A stretch of 55,124 nucleotides of DNA from Fictibacillus phosphorivorans (GCF_023715845.1 NZ_JAMBOR010000025.1:1-55124); one strand, 5' to 3'; shown: positions 1-11,615, numbered from the stretch's first letter. Notes: generated by a model from the letters alone, not told the origin. Program-made: numbers and translations.

Positions 1-84
<84 letters not shown>

Positions 85-206
85 GTGTTTGACTTGCTCT
101 AATTTCTTACTGACGGAATTCATTCTTGATTCCTTACCTTTGCTTTTGTTCAGTTTTCAAAGAACTTGATTGTTTAAAGCTTGTCGCTCGTTTTGGCGAC
201 TTTATT

Positions 207-236
207 AGGTTACCATGTCGCTAACCTGGTTGTCAA
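207..236 (-). promoter_or_regulatory. rrn P2 promoter
   Basis: Minus strand TTGACA (236-231), 18-bp spacer, TAACCT (212-207) preceded by a TGG extension. It lies about 125 bp before the 16S 5' end, the normal position of the proximal promoter of a Bacillus rRNA operon. The -10 match is only moderate, so the exact hexamer is uncertain. Confidence 0.65.
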
Positions 237-308
237 CAGCTTTTTTGAAAAACTTTAAATCGTTTTTGTTAAGCCATCAACACGTTAGTATTCCTTGCGA
301 CGAAGAAT

Positions 309-390
309 AATATACCACCATTTTCGCTCTCGTACAATAGTTTTCCTTAAAAAAATTAAACATTATTTATTCAAAAAATATTGACACAGA
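309..390 (-). promoter_or_regulatory. rrn P1 promoter with AT-rich upstream element
   Basis: Minus strand TTGTAC (337-332), 17-bp spacer, TATATT (314-309) with a TGG extended -10. A very A/T-rich stretch at about 340-390 directly upstream looks like an UP element. It sits about 100 bp upstream of P2, the usual tandem arrangement for rrn operons. With P2 and the lysS terminator this accounts for the gene-free stretch 85-541; nothing else is visible there. Confidence 0.7.
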
Positions 391-497
391 GCCAATTACA
401 AGATGGGCTAAACAACCCACATCTAGACACAATATATTGAGAATGCATGTGCACCCCATTTATCTTTTACAAAAGAAATACAATCCATTCCTAATCA

Positions 498-534
498 AAG
501 AAAGAGCCAGCCCTAGACTTCTAGGCTGGCTTTA
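498..534 (-). terminator. lysS terminator
   Basis: Minus strand hairpin AGCCAGCC-TAGA / TCTA-GGGCTGGCT with a one-base bulge, followed by CTTTCTTT. It lies just after the lysS stop and before the rrn promoters, so it separates lysS from the rRNA operon. Confidence 0.8.
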
Positions 535-541
535 AACTAAC

Positions 542-2465
<1,924 letters not shown>

Positions 2466-2536
2466 ATGCTATTCCTCCTCTTATTTTTATAAAAGAAAAC
2501 ACCGGCTGCTGTATGGTTGACCGTTTAAGCAAACAA

Positions 2537-2562
2537 CAGCCAGTCATCTGATGATCTGGCTG
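2537..2562 (-). terminator. Hairpin between dusB and the Gre-like gene
   Basis: Inverted repeat CAGCCAG...CTGGCTG with an inner four-base-pair extension and one bulge, followed on the minus strand by TTGTTTGC. The T-tract is weak, so it may be a partial terminator or an attenuator that reduces read-through from dusB into the Gre-like gene and lysS. Confidence 0.5.
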
Positions 2563-2575
2563 TATGTCACTATGA

Positions 2576-3565
2576 TCAGCTGATTTTTTGCTGTAATTCT
2601 TCAACCTGTTCGACGTAATTAAACAATAACTTACTCATGCCATCACGTGTAGTCATCTGATTGATCTCATTTCGAACGGATCCTGTCTTTGGTAATCCTT
2701 TTAGATACCAAGCTGCATGTTTCCTCATTTCTCGAACGGCAACACTTTCGCCTTTTAGTTCGATCAAACGATCCAGGTGGAGCATGCAGATATTCATTTT
2801 TTCACGAGCGTCAGGCTCAGGTAGGATCTCACCTTTTTCAAGGTACTGAACGGTACGGTACAGCATCCAAGGATTTCCGAGTGCCGCTCTACCTATCATG
2901 ACACCATCAACCCCATACTTTTCAAGACGTTCCTTCGCTTCTTGAGGCGTTGAAATATCACCATTACCGATTACAGGAATCGAAACATTTTGTTTAACTT
3001 CTTTAATAATGTCCCAGTTCGCTGTTCCTTCATACATCTGAACACGTGTACGGCCATGAACCGCTATGGCTGCACCGCCTGCACGTTCAACTGCTTGTGC
3101 GTTTTTCACAGCGTAGATGTGATCTTCATCCCATCCGATTCGCATCTTTACGGTAACCGGCTTTTGAACAGCATCTACTGTAGCAGCTACCATTTCATAA
3201 ATCTTATCTGGATCAAGAAGCCACTTCGCCCCTGCATCACACTTTGTAATCTTAGGAACCGGGCATCCCATATTGATATCAATAATATCGGCATTCGTAT
3301 GCTTGTCCACATATTTAGCTGCCGCTACTAATGATTCACGTTCTCCCCCAAAAATCTGTAGGCTTAATGGTTTTTCTCGTTCATCTACATATAGCATCTT
3401 CAGTGATCTTTCATTCTCAAAAAGAATACCTTTGTCACTTACCATCTCTGCACACACAAGCCCCGATCCAAACTCTTTTGCGATCAAGCGGAATGCAGGG
3501 TTGCATACACCAGCCATAGGAGCAAGAACGACCGGGTTTTTCAATGTAATATTTCCGATTTTCAA
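2576..3565 (-). CDS. dusB: tRNA-dihydrouridine synthase DusB
   Basis: FMN-dependent enzyme that reduces uridine to dihydrouridine in tRNA D-loops. The 329-aa TIM-barrel protein begins with the family signature LAPMAGV and carries the catalytic cysteine in INMGCP (C101). Further on are KMRIGW and VIGNGDI phosphate/flavin-binding segments and IGRAALGNPW. The start is TTG at 3565, with GAGGTGA 8 nt upstream. It is the equivalent of B. subtilis yacF and lies 46 nt downstream of the XRE regulator, so it probably belongs to the tail of the folate operon transcript. Confidence 0.95.
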   Translation of the reverse strand: MKIGNITLKNPVVLAPMAGVCNPAFRLIAKEFGSGLVCAEMVSDKGILFENERSLKMLYVDEREKPLSLQIFGGERESLVAAAKYVDKHTNADIIDINMGCPVPKITKCDAGAKWLLDPDKIYEMVAATVDAVQKPVTVKMRIGWDEDHIYAVKNAQAVERAGGAAIAVHGRTRVQMYEGTANWDIIKEVKQNVSIPVIGNGDISTPQEAKERLEKYGVDGVMIGRAALGNPWMLYRTVQYLEKGEILPEPDAREKMNICMLHLDRLIELKGESVAVREMRKHAAWYLKGLPKTGSVRNEINQMTTRDGMSKLLFNYVEQVEELQQKIS

Positions 3566-3611
3566 CGTCTATATCACCTCGTTTCGGGTTCGATTTTCAA
3601 AATCTATCTGC

Positions 3612-3809
3612 TTACTGTAACTCTTTAACGTTTATGCTGAATTGATCCGCTATTTTGTGCAGCAGATCAAGTTTGGGCTTTCGGCTGCCCCTTTCGACTT
3701 CGCCTAGAACAGATACGGAAATCCCGATATCTTTTGCAAGCTGTTCTTGCGTGTAGCCTTTTAATTTTCTGAATGCACGGATGCGTCTTCCCATTCTGTC
3801 TTCTTCCAA
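3612..3809 (-). CDS. yazB: Small XRE-family DNA-binding protein (YazB-like)
   Basis: A 65-aa protein made of one helix-turn-helix domain: RAFRKLKGYTQEQLAKDIG, then VSVLGEVERGSRKPKLDLL. It matches the Cro/C1 fold and is equivalent in position to B. subtilis yazB. Start is TTG at 3809 with AGAAGGTG 7 nt upstream; an ATG at 3794 is the alternative. It overlaps the 3' end of folK by 49 nt, which suggests translational coupling with the folate operon. Target genes are unknown. Confidence 0.85.
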   Translation of the reverse strand: MEEDRMGRRIRAFRKLKGYTQEQLAKDIGISVSVLGEVERGSRKPKLDLLHKIADQFSINVKELQ

Positions 3810-4294
3810 ATGCGTACACCTTCTTTATCTCTTTGTTCGCAAAGGACTTGATGTAAAGAAATTGTTTGATCCGGATATATATTATCAGGTGCAATTTCGC
3901 TAAGAGGTATCAGAACAAATGCCCTTTCAAGCATACGTGGATGCGGAATTTCTAAGTCTTCCGTCTGTATACTTACACTATTATACAATAAAATGTCAAG
4001 GTCTATTGTTCGGGGTCCCCATTTTTGAACCCTTTTTCTGTCCAGATGGTCCTCCACCTCATGCATTTTGCTCAATAATGCCTGTGGAGAGAGGCTCGTT
4101 TTGAGTTTTATGGCTACATTTAAAAACAACGGCTGCTCTGTAAATCCTACTGGGTCTGTCTCATAGATAGAAGATACTTTTTCTATGAAGATATCGGGAT
4201 ACTGGTTAAGAAGCTCAATTGACTTTTTGAGAAGTCCTTCCCTGTCTCCCATATTTGAACCGATCGACAAGTAAGCGGTATTGAATTGTTCCAT
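3761..4294 (-). CDS. folK: 6-hydroxymethyl-7,8-dihydropterin pyrophosphokinase
   Basis: Transfers pyrophosphate from ATP to 6-hydroxymethyl-dihydropterin, producing the substrate for dihydropteroate synthase. At 177 aa it has the HPPK signature GPRTIDLDIL at residues 93-102 and the N-terminal YLSIGSNMGDRE loop. The ATG abuts the folB stop codon directly, with AAGGGG inside the end of folB as ribosome site. Last biosynthetic gene of the pab-sul-fol cluster. Confidence 0.96.
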   Translation of the reverse strand: MEQFNTAYLSIGSNMGDREGLLKKSIELLNQYPDIFIEKVSSIYETDPVGFTEQPLFLNVAIKLKTSLSPQALLSKMHEVEDHLDRKRVQKWGPRTIDLDILLYNSVSIQTEDLEIPHPRMLERAFVLIPLSEIAPDNIYPDQTISLHQVLCEQRDKEGVRIWKKTEWEDASVHSEN

Positions 4295-4657
4295 TTAACT
4301 TCTGCCCCTTGTGATCTCAACAGCTACGGAATCATAATGCCCCGGGATCGGAGGGTCAGGTTTTATTACTTTTACCGTTGTTTCCTCTACTAAAGTAAAT
4401 TTACTAAGCAATGTAGCAGCGATACTTTCAGCCAAAGACTCTAAAAGTTTGACCGGTTCTCCTTCTACGATCTCCTTTATGGCATCATAAACTTCTCCAT
4501 AATTAACGGTTTGATCAAGTTCATCTGTAAGTCCCGCTTTAGAGAGGTCCATGGATAGCGTAACATCTACATTGAAACGCTGGCCGAGCTTTTGTTCCTC
4601 CATAAAAACGCCGTGATAACCATAGAATTTCATACCGTTCACATACATTTTATCCAT
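4295..4657 (-). CDS. folB: Dihydroneopterin aldolase
   Basis: Cleaves 7,8-dihydroneopterin to hydroxymethyl-dihydropterin and glycolaldehyde. The 120-aa product starts MDKMYVNGMKFYGYHGVF, the classic FolB N-terminus, and ends with KPDPPIPGHYDSVAVEI. ATG at 4657 is preferred over an upstream GTG because the AAAGGTGAG ribosome site precedes it and the length then equals the usual 120 aa. It overlaps the sul stop codon by 8 nt. Confidence 0.96.
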   Translation of the reverse strand: MDKMYVNGMKFYGYHGVFMEEQKLGQRFNVDVTLSMDLSKAGLTDELDQTVNYGEVYDAIKEIVEGEPVKLLESLAESIAATLLSKFTLVEETTVKVIKPDPPIPGHYDSVAVEITRGRS

Positions 4658-5501
4658 GGCTCTCACCTTTCCCGAGCATAATATCCATCATTTTAGCCAT
4701 CCTGCTCATTTCTTTAACATCATGTACACGTATGATTGAACATCCTCGCTCAATTCCAAGGCATACGGTAGCGCCGGTACCCTCCATCCGTTCATCGACT
4801 GGAAGATCGAGCGCTTTTCCGATCATGGATTTTCGGGACGTACCGAGGAGTACGGGATAGCCCATATTTGTAATTTCATTTAGTCTTCTCATGGTTTCAA
4901 TATTCTGCTGAAAAGATTTTACGAATCCAATGCCGGGGTCGAGGATAATGTTTTCCGGTTTAACGCCTGCCTTAACAGCTAATGCGATACTGTACTCTAA
5001 GTCAGCAATCACATCGGCCATGAATTCCTGGTAGTTGGTGTCGAACCGGTTATGCATCAAGATCACTGGCACGTTTGACTCGGCCATAACGTGCGGCATC
5101 TCAGAATCCAGTTTCGCTCCCCACACATCGTTAATGATATGAGCACCAGCTTGAACAGCTTGCCTTGCCGTTTCTGCTTTGTACGTATCGATTGAGATCG
5201 GAACATCAACTTCTTGTTTTAATGCCTCAATGACAGGAATCACTCTCTCAAGCTCTTCTTCTAATGTTACTTTTTTGGCGCCAGGTCTCGTGGATTCACC
5301 GCCAACGTCAATCATGTCCGCTCCATCCTTCACCATCTCTTTTGCGTGGAGGATTGCTTGTTCAACCCGGTTATGATGTCCGCCATCAGAAAAAGAATCA
5401 GGTGTTACGTTCAGAATTCCCATCACATATGTTTTTTTCGAAAAATCGAGTACGTATTCTCCGCACACAAGCTTAGACTGGTTCAAAATCATTTCATGCA
5501 T
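4650..5501 (-). CDS. sul: Dihydropteroate synthase
   Basis: Joins p-aminobenzoate to hydroxymethyl-dihydropterin pyrophosphate; it is the target of sulfonamides. The 283-aa TIM barrel contains NVTPDSFSDGG (residues 31-41), DVGGESTRPGA, and the C-terminal RVHDVKEMSRM segment. The ATG has AAAGGGAAG 7 nt upstream. It sits between pabC (25-nt gap) and folB (8-nt overlap). Also named folP. Confidence 0.97.
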   Translation of the reverse strand: MHEMILNQSKLVCGEYVLDFSKKTYVMGILNVTPDSFSDGGHHNRVEQAILHAKEMVKDGADMIDVGGESTRPGAKKVTLEEELERVIPVIEALKQEVDVPISIDTYKAETARQAVQAGAHIINDVWGAKLDSEMPHVMAESNVPVILMHNRFDTNYQEFMADVIADLEYSIALAVKAGVKPENIILDPGIGFVKSFQQNIETMRRLNEITNMGYPVLLGTSRKSMIGKALDLPVDERMEGTGATVCLGIERGCSIIRVHDVKEMSRMAKMMDIMLGKGESHG

Positions 5502-5526
5502 AGACTATCTTCCCTTTCTTACAACC

Positions 5527-6375
5527 TTAAATCGATCGGCGTCTATTAATCGTATCTTCCCTGTACATTGCTTTCAGTTTTTGAAAGAACGGCCCATCCG
5601 CACCAGGCAGCGTTTTGTGTTCAAACCGGTTCACGGGGATAAGTTCCTGTATGGAATTCGTCAGGATGACTTCATCCGCATCATGAAGTTCATTTCTTTT
5701 ATAATTCCCTGTTTCAGAAGGAATGTTCATTTTCTCAGTTGCATGTAATACCCATTTCCGTGTAATCCCGTTTAGAATTCCAGTTGATACTGCAGGAGTA
5801 TACAGAACGTTAGCTTTCACCCAAAAAAGGTTGGAGACCGTGCCTTCACTTAGAAAACCTTGTTCTGTCAAAAAGATCCCTTCTTGACCCACTGGATCTT
5901 TAAGCTCTCGTTTACCGAGTATACTGTTTAAATAGTGATGCGACTTGAGTCTTTGTCTGCCTTCAGGTGTATTCCGGACGGTATTAAGTACCACCAGTTC
6001 TTTTGCTGAAGCTCCTGGTTTCGGAAGGGGCTTTGTAAAAAGAATTACAGTCGGATCTTCATAAGGAGTTGTTTGCAAACCAATATCTCCATCACCTGCT
6101 GATACGTTTAAACGAAAATAGGCATCATCCAGGTTGTTTTTTTCTAAAAGTGCCTGAGCCGCTTCTATGACATGATCGGTATTTAATGCAGCCTGAATAT
6201 TTAACTCTATAAGTGCTTCTTGAAGCCGTTTCATATGTTCGTCAATTAAAAAAGGGAAGCCATCGTATGTTCTGAACGTTTCAAACGCTCCAATTCCATA
6301 CATAAATCCGTGGTCATAAGGCGAGATTTTGGCTTCTTCCTTTGAAAGAACTTGTCCATTTAAATAGATGTACAT
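5527..6375 (-). CDS. pabC: 4-amino-4-deoxychorismate lyase
   Basis: PLP-dependent fold type IV enzyme that releases pyruvate from aminodeoxychorismate to give p-aminobenzoate. The 282-aa protein has the [12 protein letters not shown] entry motif (residues 24-35). The Schiff-base lysine is in [10 protein letters not shown] (K144 expected) and the GTVSNLFW cofactor-binding segment follows. ATG at 6375 has AAAGGG upstream and overlaps the end of pabA by 16 nt. A D-amino-acid transaminase is the only serious alternative, and context excludes it. Confidence 0.94.
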   Translation of the reverse strand: MYIYLNGQVLSKEEAKISPYDHGFMYGIGAFETFRTYDGFPFLIDEHMKRLQEALIELNIQAALNTDHVIEAAQALLEKNNLDDAYFRLNVSAGDGDIGLQTTPYEDPTVILFTKPLPKPGASAKELVVLNTVRNTPEGRQRLKSHHYLNSILGKRELKDPVGQEGIFLTEQGFLSEGTVSNLFWVKANVLYTPAVSTGILNGITRKWVLHATEKMNIPSETGNYKRNELHDADEVILTNSIQELIPVNRFEHKTLPGADGPFFQKLKAMYREDTINRRRSI

Positions 6376-6953
6376 GCTTTTTTCCCTTTATAAAAATCAA
6401 TGAAGTTTCGTAAAAGTTTTTTTCCGTCCTCCGTCAAGATGGATTCAGGATGATATTGTACCCCTTCAATCGGGAGTTCTTTATGGCGTATACCCATAAT
6501 TTCGCCTTCTTTTGTCCAAGACGAAATTTCAAAGCAATCGGGCAGTGTTTCTCTTTTAACGATCAAAGAGTGATAGCGAGTCGCAGGAAATTCCTGTTCT
6601 AAGCCTTCATATACTGTTCTTCCGTCATGAAGTACAGGAGAAGTTTTCCCGTGCATCAATCGATCTGCACGTATCACGTCTCCCCCAAACACCTGAGCGA
6701 TCGCCTGGTGTCCAAGACATACACCGAATACAGGAATCTTCCCAGCAAAATACTTAATAGCTTCTAAACTGATCCCAGCTTCATTCGGAGAGCAAGGTCC
6801 TGGTGATATCATCAGAAAATCGGGATCTAACTCTTCAATCTCTTTTATCGTAATTTCATCATTTCGTTTTACGATTAGCTCCTCACCCATCTCACCTAAA
6901 TACTGAACGAGGTTGTACGTAAAAGAATCGTAGTTATCAATCATTAAAATCAT
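6360..6953 (-). CDS. pabA: Glutamine amidotransferase subunit, PABA/anthranilate synthase
   Basis: Supplies ammonia from glutamine to PabB; in B. subtilis the same protein (TrpG) also serves anthranilate synthase. The class I glutaminase triad is visible: C79 in GVCLGHQ, and H168 and E170 in YHPES. The 197-aa start [14 protein letters not shown] is the usual N-terminus; the longer open frame to 7022 is not used. The ribosome site GAGGAG lies inside a run of GAG triplets spaced two bases apart (6954-6971), reminiscent of a TRAP site. The gap to pabB is 28 nt. Confidence 0.95.
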   Translation of the reverse strand: MILMIDNYDSFTYNLVQYLGEMGEELIVKRNDEITIKEIEELDPDFLMISPGPCSPNEAGISLEAIKYFAGKIPVFGVCLGHQAIAQVFGGDVIRADRLMHGKTSPVLHDGRTVYEGLEQEFPATRYHSLIVKRETLPDCFEISSWTKEGEIMGIRHKELPIEGVQYHPESILTEDGKKLLRNFIDFYKGKKACTSI

Positions 6954-6971
6954 CTCGTCTCTTCTCCTCTC
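6954..6971 (-). promoter_or_regulatory. GAG-triplet run over the pabA ribosome-binding site (TRAP-like)
   Basis: On the minus strand four GAG triplets occur with exactly two-base spacers (6971-69, 6966-64, 6961-59, 6956-54), covering the pabA Shine-Dalgarno sequence and ending at the ATG. TRAP represses B. subtilis trpG/pabA translation by binding about nine (G/U)AG triplets spaced two to three bases at the same place. Only four are seen here, so this is weak, and any A/G-rich ribosome site could give some by chance. Confidence 0.35.
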
Positions 6972-6981
6972 ATGTGCTGCG

Positions 6982-8412
6982 TTATACCAAAATGGATCCG
7001 AGCTCACTTTGCTCTTTGGCACGCCACAGCGCCTCTGCTTTTTTTAAACTCTCTTTATATTCACTCGTTGGTATCGAGTCAATAACAATTCCTGCACCTG
7101 CTTGCACATGCGCAATTCCATTCTGACATACCATCGTACGAATTGCGATATTCATCTCTGTATCACCATTAAAACCGATCCACCCAACGCTTCCTGTATA
7201 AACGCCCCTTCTTACGGGTTCGAGTTCTTCAATGATCTCCAATGTTCTTACTTTCGGTGCACCCGTTATTGTTCCACCAGGAAATGTGGCCTTAATACAG
7301 TCGAATGCATCACATTCCGGTCTGAGTTCACCGACTACATTAGAAACAATATGCATAACATGTGAGTACCTTTCAACTACCATGAACTCATCGACCTGCA
7401 CGGTGCCATACGCGGAAACCTTGCCAAGGTCGTTTCTTTCAAGATCAACGAGCATTACATGTTCAGCACGTTCTTTTTCGTTTTCGATGAGAGTGTTGGC
7501 AAGTGCTAGATCCTCCTCTTCCGTTCTTCCACGCGGTCGAGTCCCTGCGATAGGTCGAGTGCTGATCTTGTCGCCTTTTTTCTTTATCAAAAGTTCAGGA
7601 GAAGCACTTACTAACTGGAAATCAGGTGTTTGCAGATATCCCATATAAGGCGACGGATTAATTCTTCGCAATTCTTCATAAATGTTAAAAGGCTCTGTCT
7701 GAAGTTCTTTGGATTGGCGTACAGACAAATTGACTTGGAACACGTCTCCGTCAGAGATATAAGACTGAATCCTTTTTACCGCTTCAACAAAAACATCTTC
7801 AGTCATCGAAACATGCTTAAACTCTTCATCATTTGAAAAACATGGGTCGAGACCGCTTTCTGGCTGCTGTGTGCGAGGTGTATGCCACATTTCTTTAAAT
7901 GCACAAAGCTTGTCCAAATGATATGGATCCTCTTTATCTTCACTTAACACGATAATCCAAAGTTTGTTCGTCAAATGATCATAAACGAATACATCTTTAA
8001 ATAATAAAAAGTACAAATCAGGCAGTCGAAGGTCATCCTCTGAACGTGCTGGGAGTTTCTCGAATTCACGAGCCAGGTCATAACTTAAGTAGCCAATCGC
8101 GCCTCCAGTGAAGTCCGGTAGACCTAAAACTGGTTCGATCTCAAACTGTTTAAACCATTGCTGGAATTCTTTATACACCGGTCCTTCTTTTACCGAGACC
8201 CCTTCATCTGTACTTATCGTTAACACATCGTCCTTTCCAGAAACCTCAGCAAATGGAGAGAGTCCGATCATGCTGTATCGCCCTGTTCTTCCGCTCTCCA
8301 ATAAAACATGGCGCGGTTCGGTTACGGATAACGTTTTATATTTAAAAAACCAATCTTCTTTAGAAAGCGGAATGTTGGTATGCAACACATGCCATTTCTT
8401 GTTCTTCCCCAT
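6982..8412 (-). CDS. pabB: Aminodeoxychorismate synthase component I
   Basis: Converts chorismate plus ammonia to 4-amino-4-deoxychorismate. The 476-aa chorismate-binding enzyme has [41 protein letters not shown] and VQAGAGIV in order in its C-terminal half, and an anthranilate-synthase-I N-terminal domain before them. ATG at 8412 has GGGAG 8-9 nt upstream. First gene of the folate operon. No convincing -35/-10 pair could be fixed in the 169 bp before it; a TACAAT near 8455 is the best -10. Confidence 0.95.
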   Translation of the reverse strand: MGKNKKWHVLHTNIPLSKEDWFFKYKTLSVTEPRHVLLESGRTGRYSMIGLSPFAEVSGKDDVLTISTDEGVSVKEGPVYKEFQQWFKQFEIEPVLGLPDFTGGAIGYLSYDLAREFEKLPARSEDDLRLPDLYFLLFKDVFVYDHLTNKLWIIVLSEDKEDPYHLDKLCAFKEMWHTPRTQQPESGLDPCFSNDEEFKHVSMTEDVFVEAVKRIQSYISDGDVFQVNLSVRQSKELQTEPFNIYEELRRINPSPYMGYLQTPDFQLVSASPELLIKKKGDKISTRPIAGTRPRGRTEEEDLALANTLIENEKERAEHVMLVDLERNDLGKVSAYGTVQVDEFMVVERYSHVMHIVSNVVGELRPECDAFDCIKATFPGGTITGAPKVRTLEIIEELEPVRRGVYTGSVGWIGFNGDTEMNIAIRTMVCQNGIAHVQAGAGIVIDSIPTSEYKESLKKAEALWRAKEQSELGSILV

Positions 8413-8552
8413 AAGGTCACTCTCCCAAAAATCTTCTGCTTACATTGTACATGAGGCGTGTCACTTTGGCACACCTTTCTGACAATTTCCTGCATTTTCA
8501 AACAGGTTTGAGCTGTTTTTTCTTTCTATGCTGTGGCGTACAGTTTCCTAAT

Positions 8553-8577
8553 AAAAAAAGCCCCCCTAAGGGAGCTT
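8553..8577 (-). terminator. cysK terminator
   Basis: Minus strand hairpin AGCTCCCTTAGGGGGGCT followed by seven T. It lies right after the cysK stop, so cysK and the folate operon are separate units. Confidence 0.85.
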
Positions 8578-8581
8578 CCTT

Positions 8582-9508
8582 TTAATCTTCGAACTGATAA
8601 AGCGGTGTACTTAAGTATCTTTCTCCGTTACTTGGAATAACTGCGAGTACCTTTTTCCCTTTTCCAAGCTTTTTGGCTACTTTTAATGCAGCAGCGATAG
8701 CGGCGCCAGAAGAAATTCCTCCTAATAGTCCTTCTTCGCGCGCTGCTCTTCTTGCCCATTCAAACGATTCATCATTAGAAACCGTTAAGACCTCATCATA
8801 AATATCCGTTCTTAAAATGTCGGGAACAAAACCTGCACCAATACCTTGAATCTTATGCGGTCCTGGTTTTCCGCCTGAAAGCACCGGAGAGTCTGTCGGT
8901 TCTACCGCGTAAATTTTCACTTCCGGATATTTTTCTTTTAAGACTTCACCAGCACCTGTAATTGTTCCGCCTGTACCGATGCCAGAAACAAATGCATCAA
9001 GGCCATCAGGAAATTGTTCGACGATTTCTTTTCCTGTGGTATTTTTGTGTATTCTTGGGTTTGCTTCGTTTTTAAATTGCTGTGGCATAAAATATCCATT
9101 TTCTTTTGCTAGTTCCTCAGCTTTTCGAATAGCTCCGCCCATTCCTTCAGGTCCTGGAGTCAGAACAAGCTCAGCACCGTAAGCTCTTAACAAGTTCCGT
9201 CTTTCCATACTCATTGTCTCAGGCATAACAAGGACTGTCTTATATCCTTTTGCTGCTGCGACCATAGCTAATCCGATTCCTGTGTTTCCGCTCGTCGGCT
9301 CTACAATAGTGTCGCCGGCTTTTAATTTGCCACTCTCTTCAGCATCTTCGATCATCGCCAACGCAATTCGATCTTTTACGCTGCTTCCAGGGTTCATAAA
9401 CTCTAATTTTAAGTAAACATCCGCCATATCTTCTGTTGTTAAACGATTTAATTTTACTACAGGGGTCTGCCCGATAAGATCTGTAATCGACTGTGCTACA
9501 CGTGCCAT
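8582..9508 (-). CDS. cysK: Cysteine synthase (O-acetylserine sulfhydrylase)
   Basis: PLP enzyme forming cysteine from O-acetylserine and sulfide. The 308-aa protein has the cofactor lysine K45 in NPGSSVKDR, the phosphate loop [10 protein letters not shown], and [12 protein letters not shown] for substrate binding. Start at ATG 9508 follows AGGAG by 8 nt and restores the family length; a GTG and an ATG just upstream overlap the ribosome site. It has its own sigma-A promoter and terminator, hence monocistronic. A prsA-like gene that precedes cysK in B. subtilis is absent here. Confidence 0.96.
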   Translation of the reverse strand: MARVAQSITDLIGQTPVVKLNRLTTEDMADVYLKLEFMNPGSSVKDRIALAMIEDAEESGKLKAGDTIVEPTSGNTGIGLAMVAAAKGYKTVLVMPETMSMERRNLLRAYGAELVLTPGPEGMGGAIRKAEELAKENGYFMPQQFKNEANPRIHKNTTGKEIVEQFPDGLDAFVSGIGTGGTITGAGEVLKEKYPEVKIYAVEPTDSPVLSGGKPGPHKIQGIGAGFVPDILRTDIYDEVLTVSNDESFEWARRAAREEGLLGGISSGAAIAAALKVAKKLGKGKKVLAVIPSNGERYLSTPLYQFED

Positions 9509-9546
9509 TGTCATCACTCCTAAAACCGAGTATTTTTATTGGATTA

Positions 9547-9576
9547 ATTGTATCAACTTCGGAAATTAAGTGTCAA
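9547..9576 (-). promoter_or_regulatory. cysK sigma-A promoter
   Basis: Minus strand TTGACA (9576-9571), 18-bp spacer, TGA-TACAAT (9552-9547), an extended -10 pattern. About 35 bp of leader separates it from the cysK start. A CymR-type operator could be expected but none is clear. Confidence 0.75.
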
Positions 9577-9640
9577 TTCTAAAGCTTGTGAAAATAATCC
9601 TATTAGAATCGTACGCAAAAAATTTAAATTCATGTGTAAA

Positions 9641-9667
9641 TCAAAACCCGGAAAAGATTCCGGGTTT
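9641..9667 (-). terminator. hslO terminator
   Basis: Minus strand hairpin AAACCCGGA / TTCCGGGTTTT, beginning within the hslO stop codon and followed by a TTTTGATTT tract. Confidence 0.8.
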
Positions 9668-10553
9668 ACGATTTTGCTTGTTCAAGCAAGGTTTGAAGTT
9701 CTTCTTTTGTGAATACATAAGTAGAGTTGCAAAATTGGCAGTTTGTTTCTGCTTGCCCGTCTTCTTCAATAATGTCCTTAATTTCTTGTTCTCCCAGACT
9801 CACAATGGCTTGGCCAAAACGTTCATGGGAACATGTACATTTGAAACGAACTGGGGACTTTTCTAAAATTTGAACTTGATCTTCTCCTAAAAGTTCAAAT
9901 AAAATTTCCTCAGGTGACATACCTTTATCAATTAAACGAGAGATCGGAGGAATTGCATTAATTCGTTCCTCTAAAAGATCAACAATACTGTCGGAAGCAT
10001 TCGGCATGACTTGAACGATAAACCCGCCAGCTGCTTTAATCGAATGGTCCGGGTTAACAAGCACCCCAACACCTACTGCAGATGGAACTTGTTCGGAAGA
10101 CGCAAAGTAATAAGTGAAATCTTCTCCTAGTTCCCCTGAAACCATCGGAACTTGCCCTGTGAATTTTTCACGCATCCCGATATCTTTTAAAACAGATAGA
10201 TACCCTTCCTTGCCCACTGCTCTTGCTACATCCAGTTTTCCTTGGCTGTTTAAATCAAAATGGGTTTGAGGATTTGTAACATATCCGCGAGTTTCACCCT
10301 TCGTGTTGCTGTCCACGATGATAACGCCGATTGGACCTCCACCTTCAATTTTTACTGTGATTTTATTGTTTTCGCCTTTAAGCATCATGCCCATCATGGT
10401 AGTAGCAGTCATCGCTCTGCCCAACGCTGCTGATGCAGTCGGCCATGTATTGTGTCTTTTTTGGGCTTCACCTACCATATCAGTTGTAGATATGGCATAT
10501 GCCCGGATTTGCCCGTCAAATGCAAGAGCTTTAATTAAATAGTCGTTCATCAT
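9666..10553 (-). CDS. hslO: Redox-regulated chaperone Hsp33
   Basis: Holdase chaperone activated by oxidation and unfolding of a zinc site. The 295-aa protein keeps all four zinc cysteines as CxC (C239, C241) and CxxC (C272, C275), separated by the normal ~30 residues. The N-terminal core contains [11 protein letters not shown] and KIEGGGPIG. Start at ATG 10553 has AAGGA 6 nt upstream; the next codon is also ATG. It follows coaX by 11 nt and is cotranscribed with it. Confidence 0.96.
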   Translation of the reverse strand: MMNDYLIKALAFDGQIRAYAISTTDMVGEAQKRHNTWPTASAALGRAMTATTMMGMMLKGENNKITVKIEGGGPIGVIIVDSNTKGETRGYVTNPQTHFDLNSQGKLDVARAVGKEGYLSVLKDIGMREKFTGQVPMVSGELGEDFTYYFASSEQVPSAVGVGVLVNPDHSIKAAGGFIVQVMPNASDSIVDLLEERINAIPPISRLIDKGMSPEEILFELLGEDQVQILEKSPVRFKCTCSHERFGQAIVSLGEQEIKDIIEEDGQAETNCQFCNSTYVFTKEELQTLLEQAKS

Positions 10554-10564
10554 AACTCATCCTT

Positions 10565-11335
10565 TTAGCCGTTCTTGTTTTTATCATAAATAAGTAATAG
10601 ACCTTTTAGTGTTAAGAAAGGATCTACATGATCAATCACATTGCTTTCGGCTGCGATCAGACTCGCAAGGCCACCTGTTGCGATTACCGTTGGTTCAATC
10701 GGAGTTTGATCCTTCATTCTTTTTACAATACCCTCTACTTGTCCTACATATCCATAAAGAATACCGGCTTGCATGGCATTAACCGTATTCTTGCCGATCA
10801 CACCTTCAGGCTTCGCGATTTCGATACGCGGAAGTTTAGCAGCTTTCGTGTAAAGCGCTTCTGTCGATATATTGATTCCCGGCGCGATAGCTCCGCCCAT
10901 ATATTGCTTATTTTCATTAATATAACAGTACGTTGTAGCCGTTCCAAAGTCTACAATGATCAATGGAGAGTTATATTCATGAGTGGCAGCCACAGCATTC
11001 ACAATACGGTCTGCTCCAACTTCTCTTGGATTTTCGTATTTGATGTTCAGTCCGGTCTTAATCCCAGGACCAACGATCAGTGGACGCTGATTAAAATATT
11101 TTACGCACATGCGCTCTAAAGCGAACATGATCGGAGGAACAACAGACGATATAATGATTCCTTCAATTTGTTCTTTATTAATATTTACGTGCCGGAAAAG
11201 ATCCAGAATCAGCATCCCGTATTCGTCTTCTGTCTTTTCACGTGATGTATGAATTCGCCAATGGTGCTTTAATTCATCGTTCTCATATAACCCTAAAACA
11301 ATATTCGTATTTCCGACATCAAACACAAAAATCAT
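10565..11335 (-). CDS. coaX: Type III pantothenate kinase
   Basis: First step of coenzyme A synthesis, phosphorylating pantothenate. The 256-aa ASKHA-fold protein shows the phosphate-1 loop [11 protein letters not shown] at its N-terminus, [19 protein letters not shown] (phosphate-2) and ATGGLA near the end. ATG at 11335 has GGGG 9 nt upstream. It is first in a two-gene unit with hslO and lies downstream of a repeat element and a sigma-A promoter. Confidence 0.96.
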   Translation of the reverse strand: MIFVFDVGNTNIVLGLYENDELKHHWRIHTSREKTEDEYGMLILDLFRHVNINKEQIEGIIISSVVPPIMFALERMCVKYFNQRPLIVGPGIKTGLNIKYENPREVGADRIVNAVAATHEYNSPLIIVDFGTATTYCYINENKQYMGGAIAPGINISTEALYTKAAKLPRIEIAKPEGVIGKNTVNAMQAGILYGYVGQVEGIVKRMKDQTPIEPTVIATGGLASLIAAESNVIDHVDPFLTLKGLLLIYDKNKNG

Positions 11336-11373
11336 GAATTTGTCCCCGCTTCTTATCTTAAGTTTCTATAATA

Positions 11374-11401
11374 GTTATATCATAAAACGTATAGGAGTAA
11401 A
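11374..11401 (-). promoter_or_regulatory. coaX promoter (candidate sigma-A)
   Basis: Minus strand TTTACT (11401-11396), 16-bp spacer, TGA-TATAAC (11379-11374) with extended -10. It is the best sigma-A match between the repeat at 11453-11548 and coaX. Confidence 0.5.
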
Positions 11402-11452
11402 GTAACCTGGTTTATTGAAGTATGTGTATGGTAATCATTGGTGCTTATGAGA

Positions 11453-11548
11453 GTAATTGATTTCCACTCCAGGTTGGACGCTTTTCACGGGGCGAACGGC
11501 TCACCGCCTGGCCTGCGGAAAGCGAGTGCCTGTAACGGAAATCAACTG
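11453..11548. repeat. Dispersed intergenic repeat, copy 1
   Basis: A 96-bp element with inverted ends (TTGATTTCC... / ...GGAAATCAA), containing GGCTCACCG and CTGCGGAAAGCGAG blocks shared with the copies at 20486, 22685 and 49086. It appears to be a shortened version with the middle missing. No reading frame. It lies between the ftsH terminator and the coaX promoter. Confidence 0.75.
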
Positions 11549-11576
11549 CCTTCAAAGGAACAATGAATATCAAACA

Positions 11577-11613
11577 AAAAAGGATGCCTCGAGAGTTGAG
11601 GCATCCTTTTTTT
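11577..11613 (-). terminator. ftsH terminator
   Basis: Perfect 10-bp stem AGGATGCCTC / GAGGCATCCT with a 7-base loop, followed by six T on the minus strand; A/T flanks on both sides would also allow termination in the other direction. Confidence 0.9.
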
Positions 11614-11615
11614 GA

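Noticed and set aside
8413-8550. TnrA-like palindrome before pabB (GTGCCA...TGACAC)
   Set aside because: The spacing and the inner A/T positions do not match TGTNAN7TNACA; probably chance.
9577-9640. CymR operator upstream of cysK
   Set aside because: ATAGGATTA resembles half of the motif only; not enough to call.
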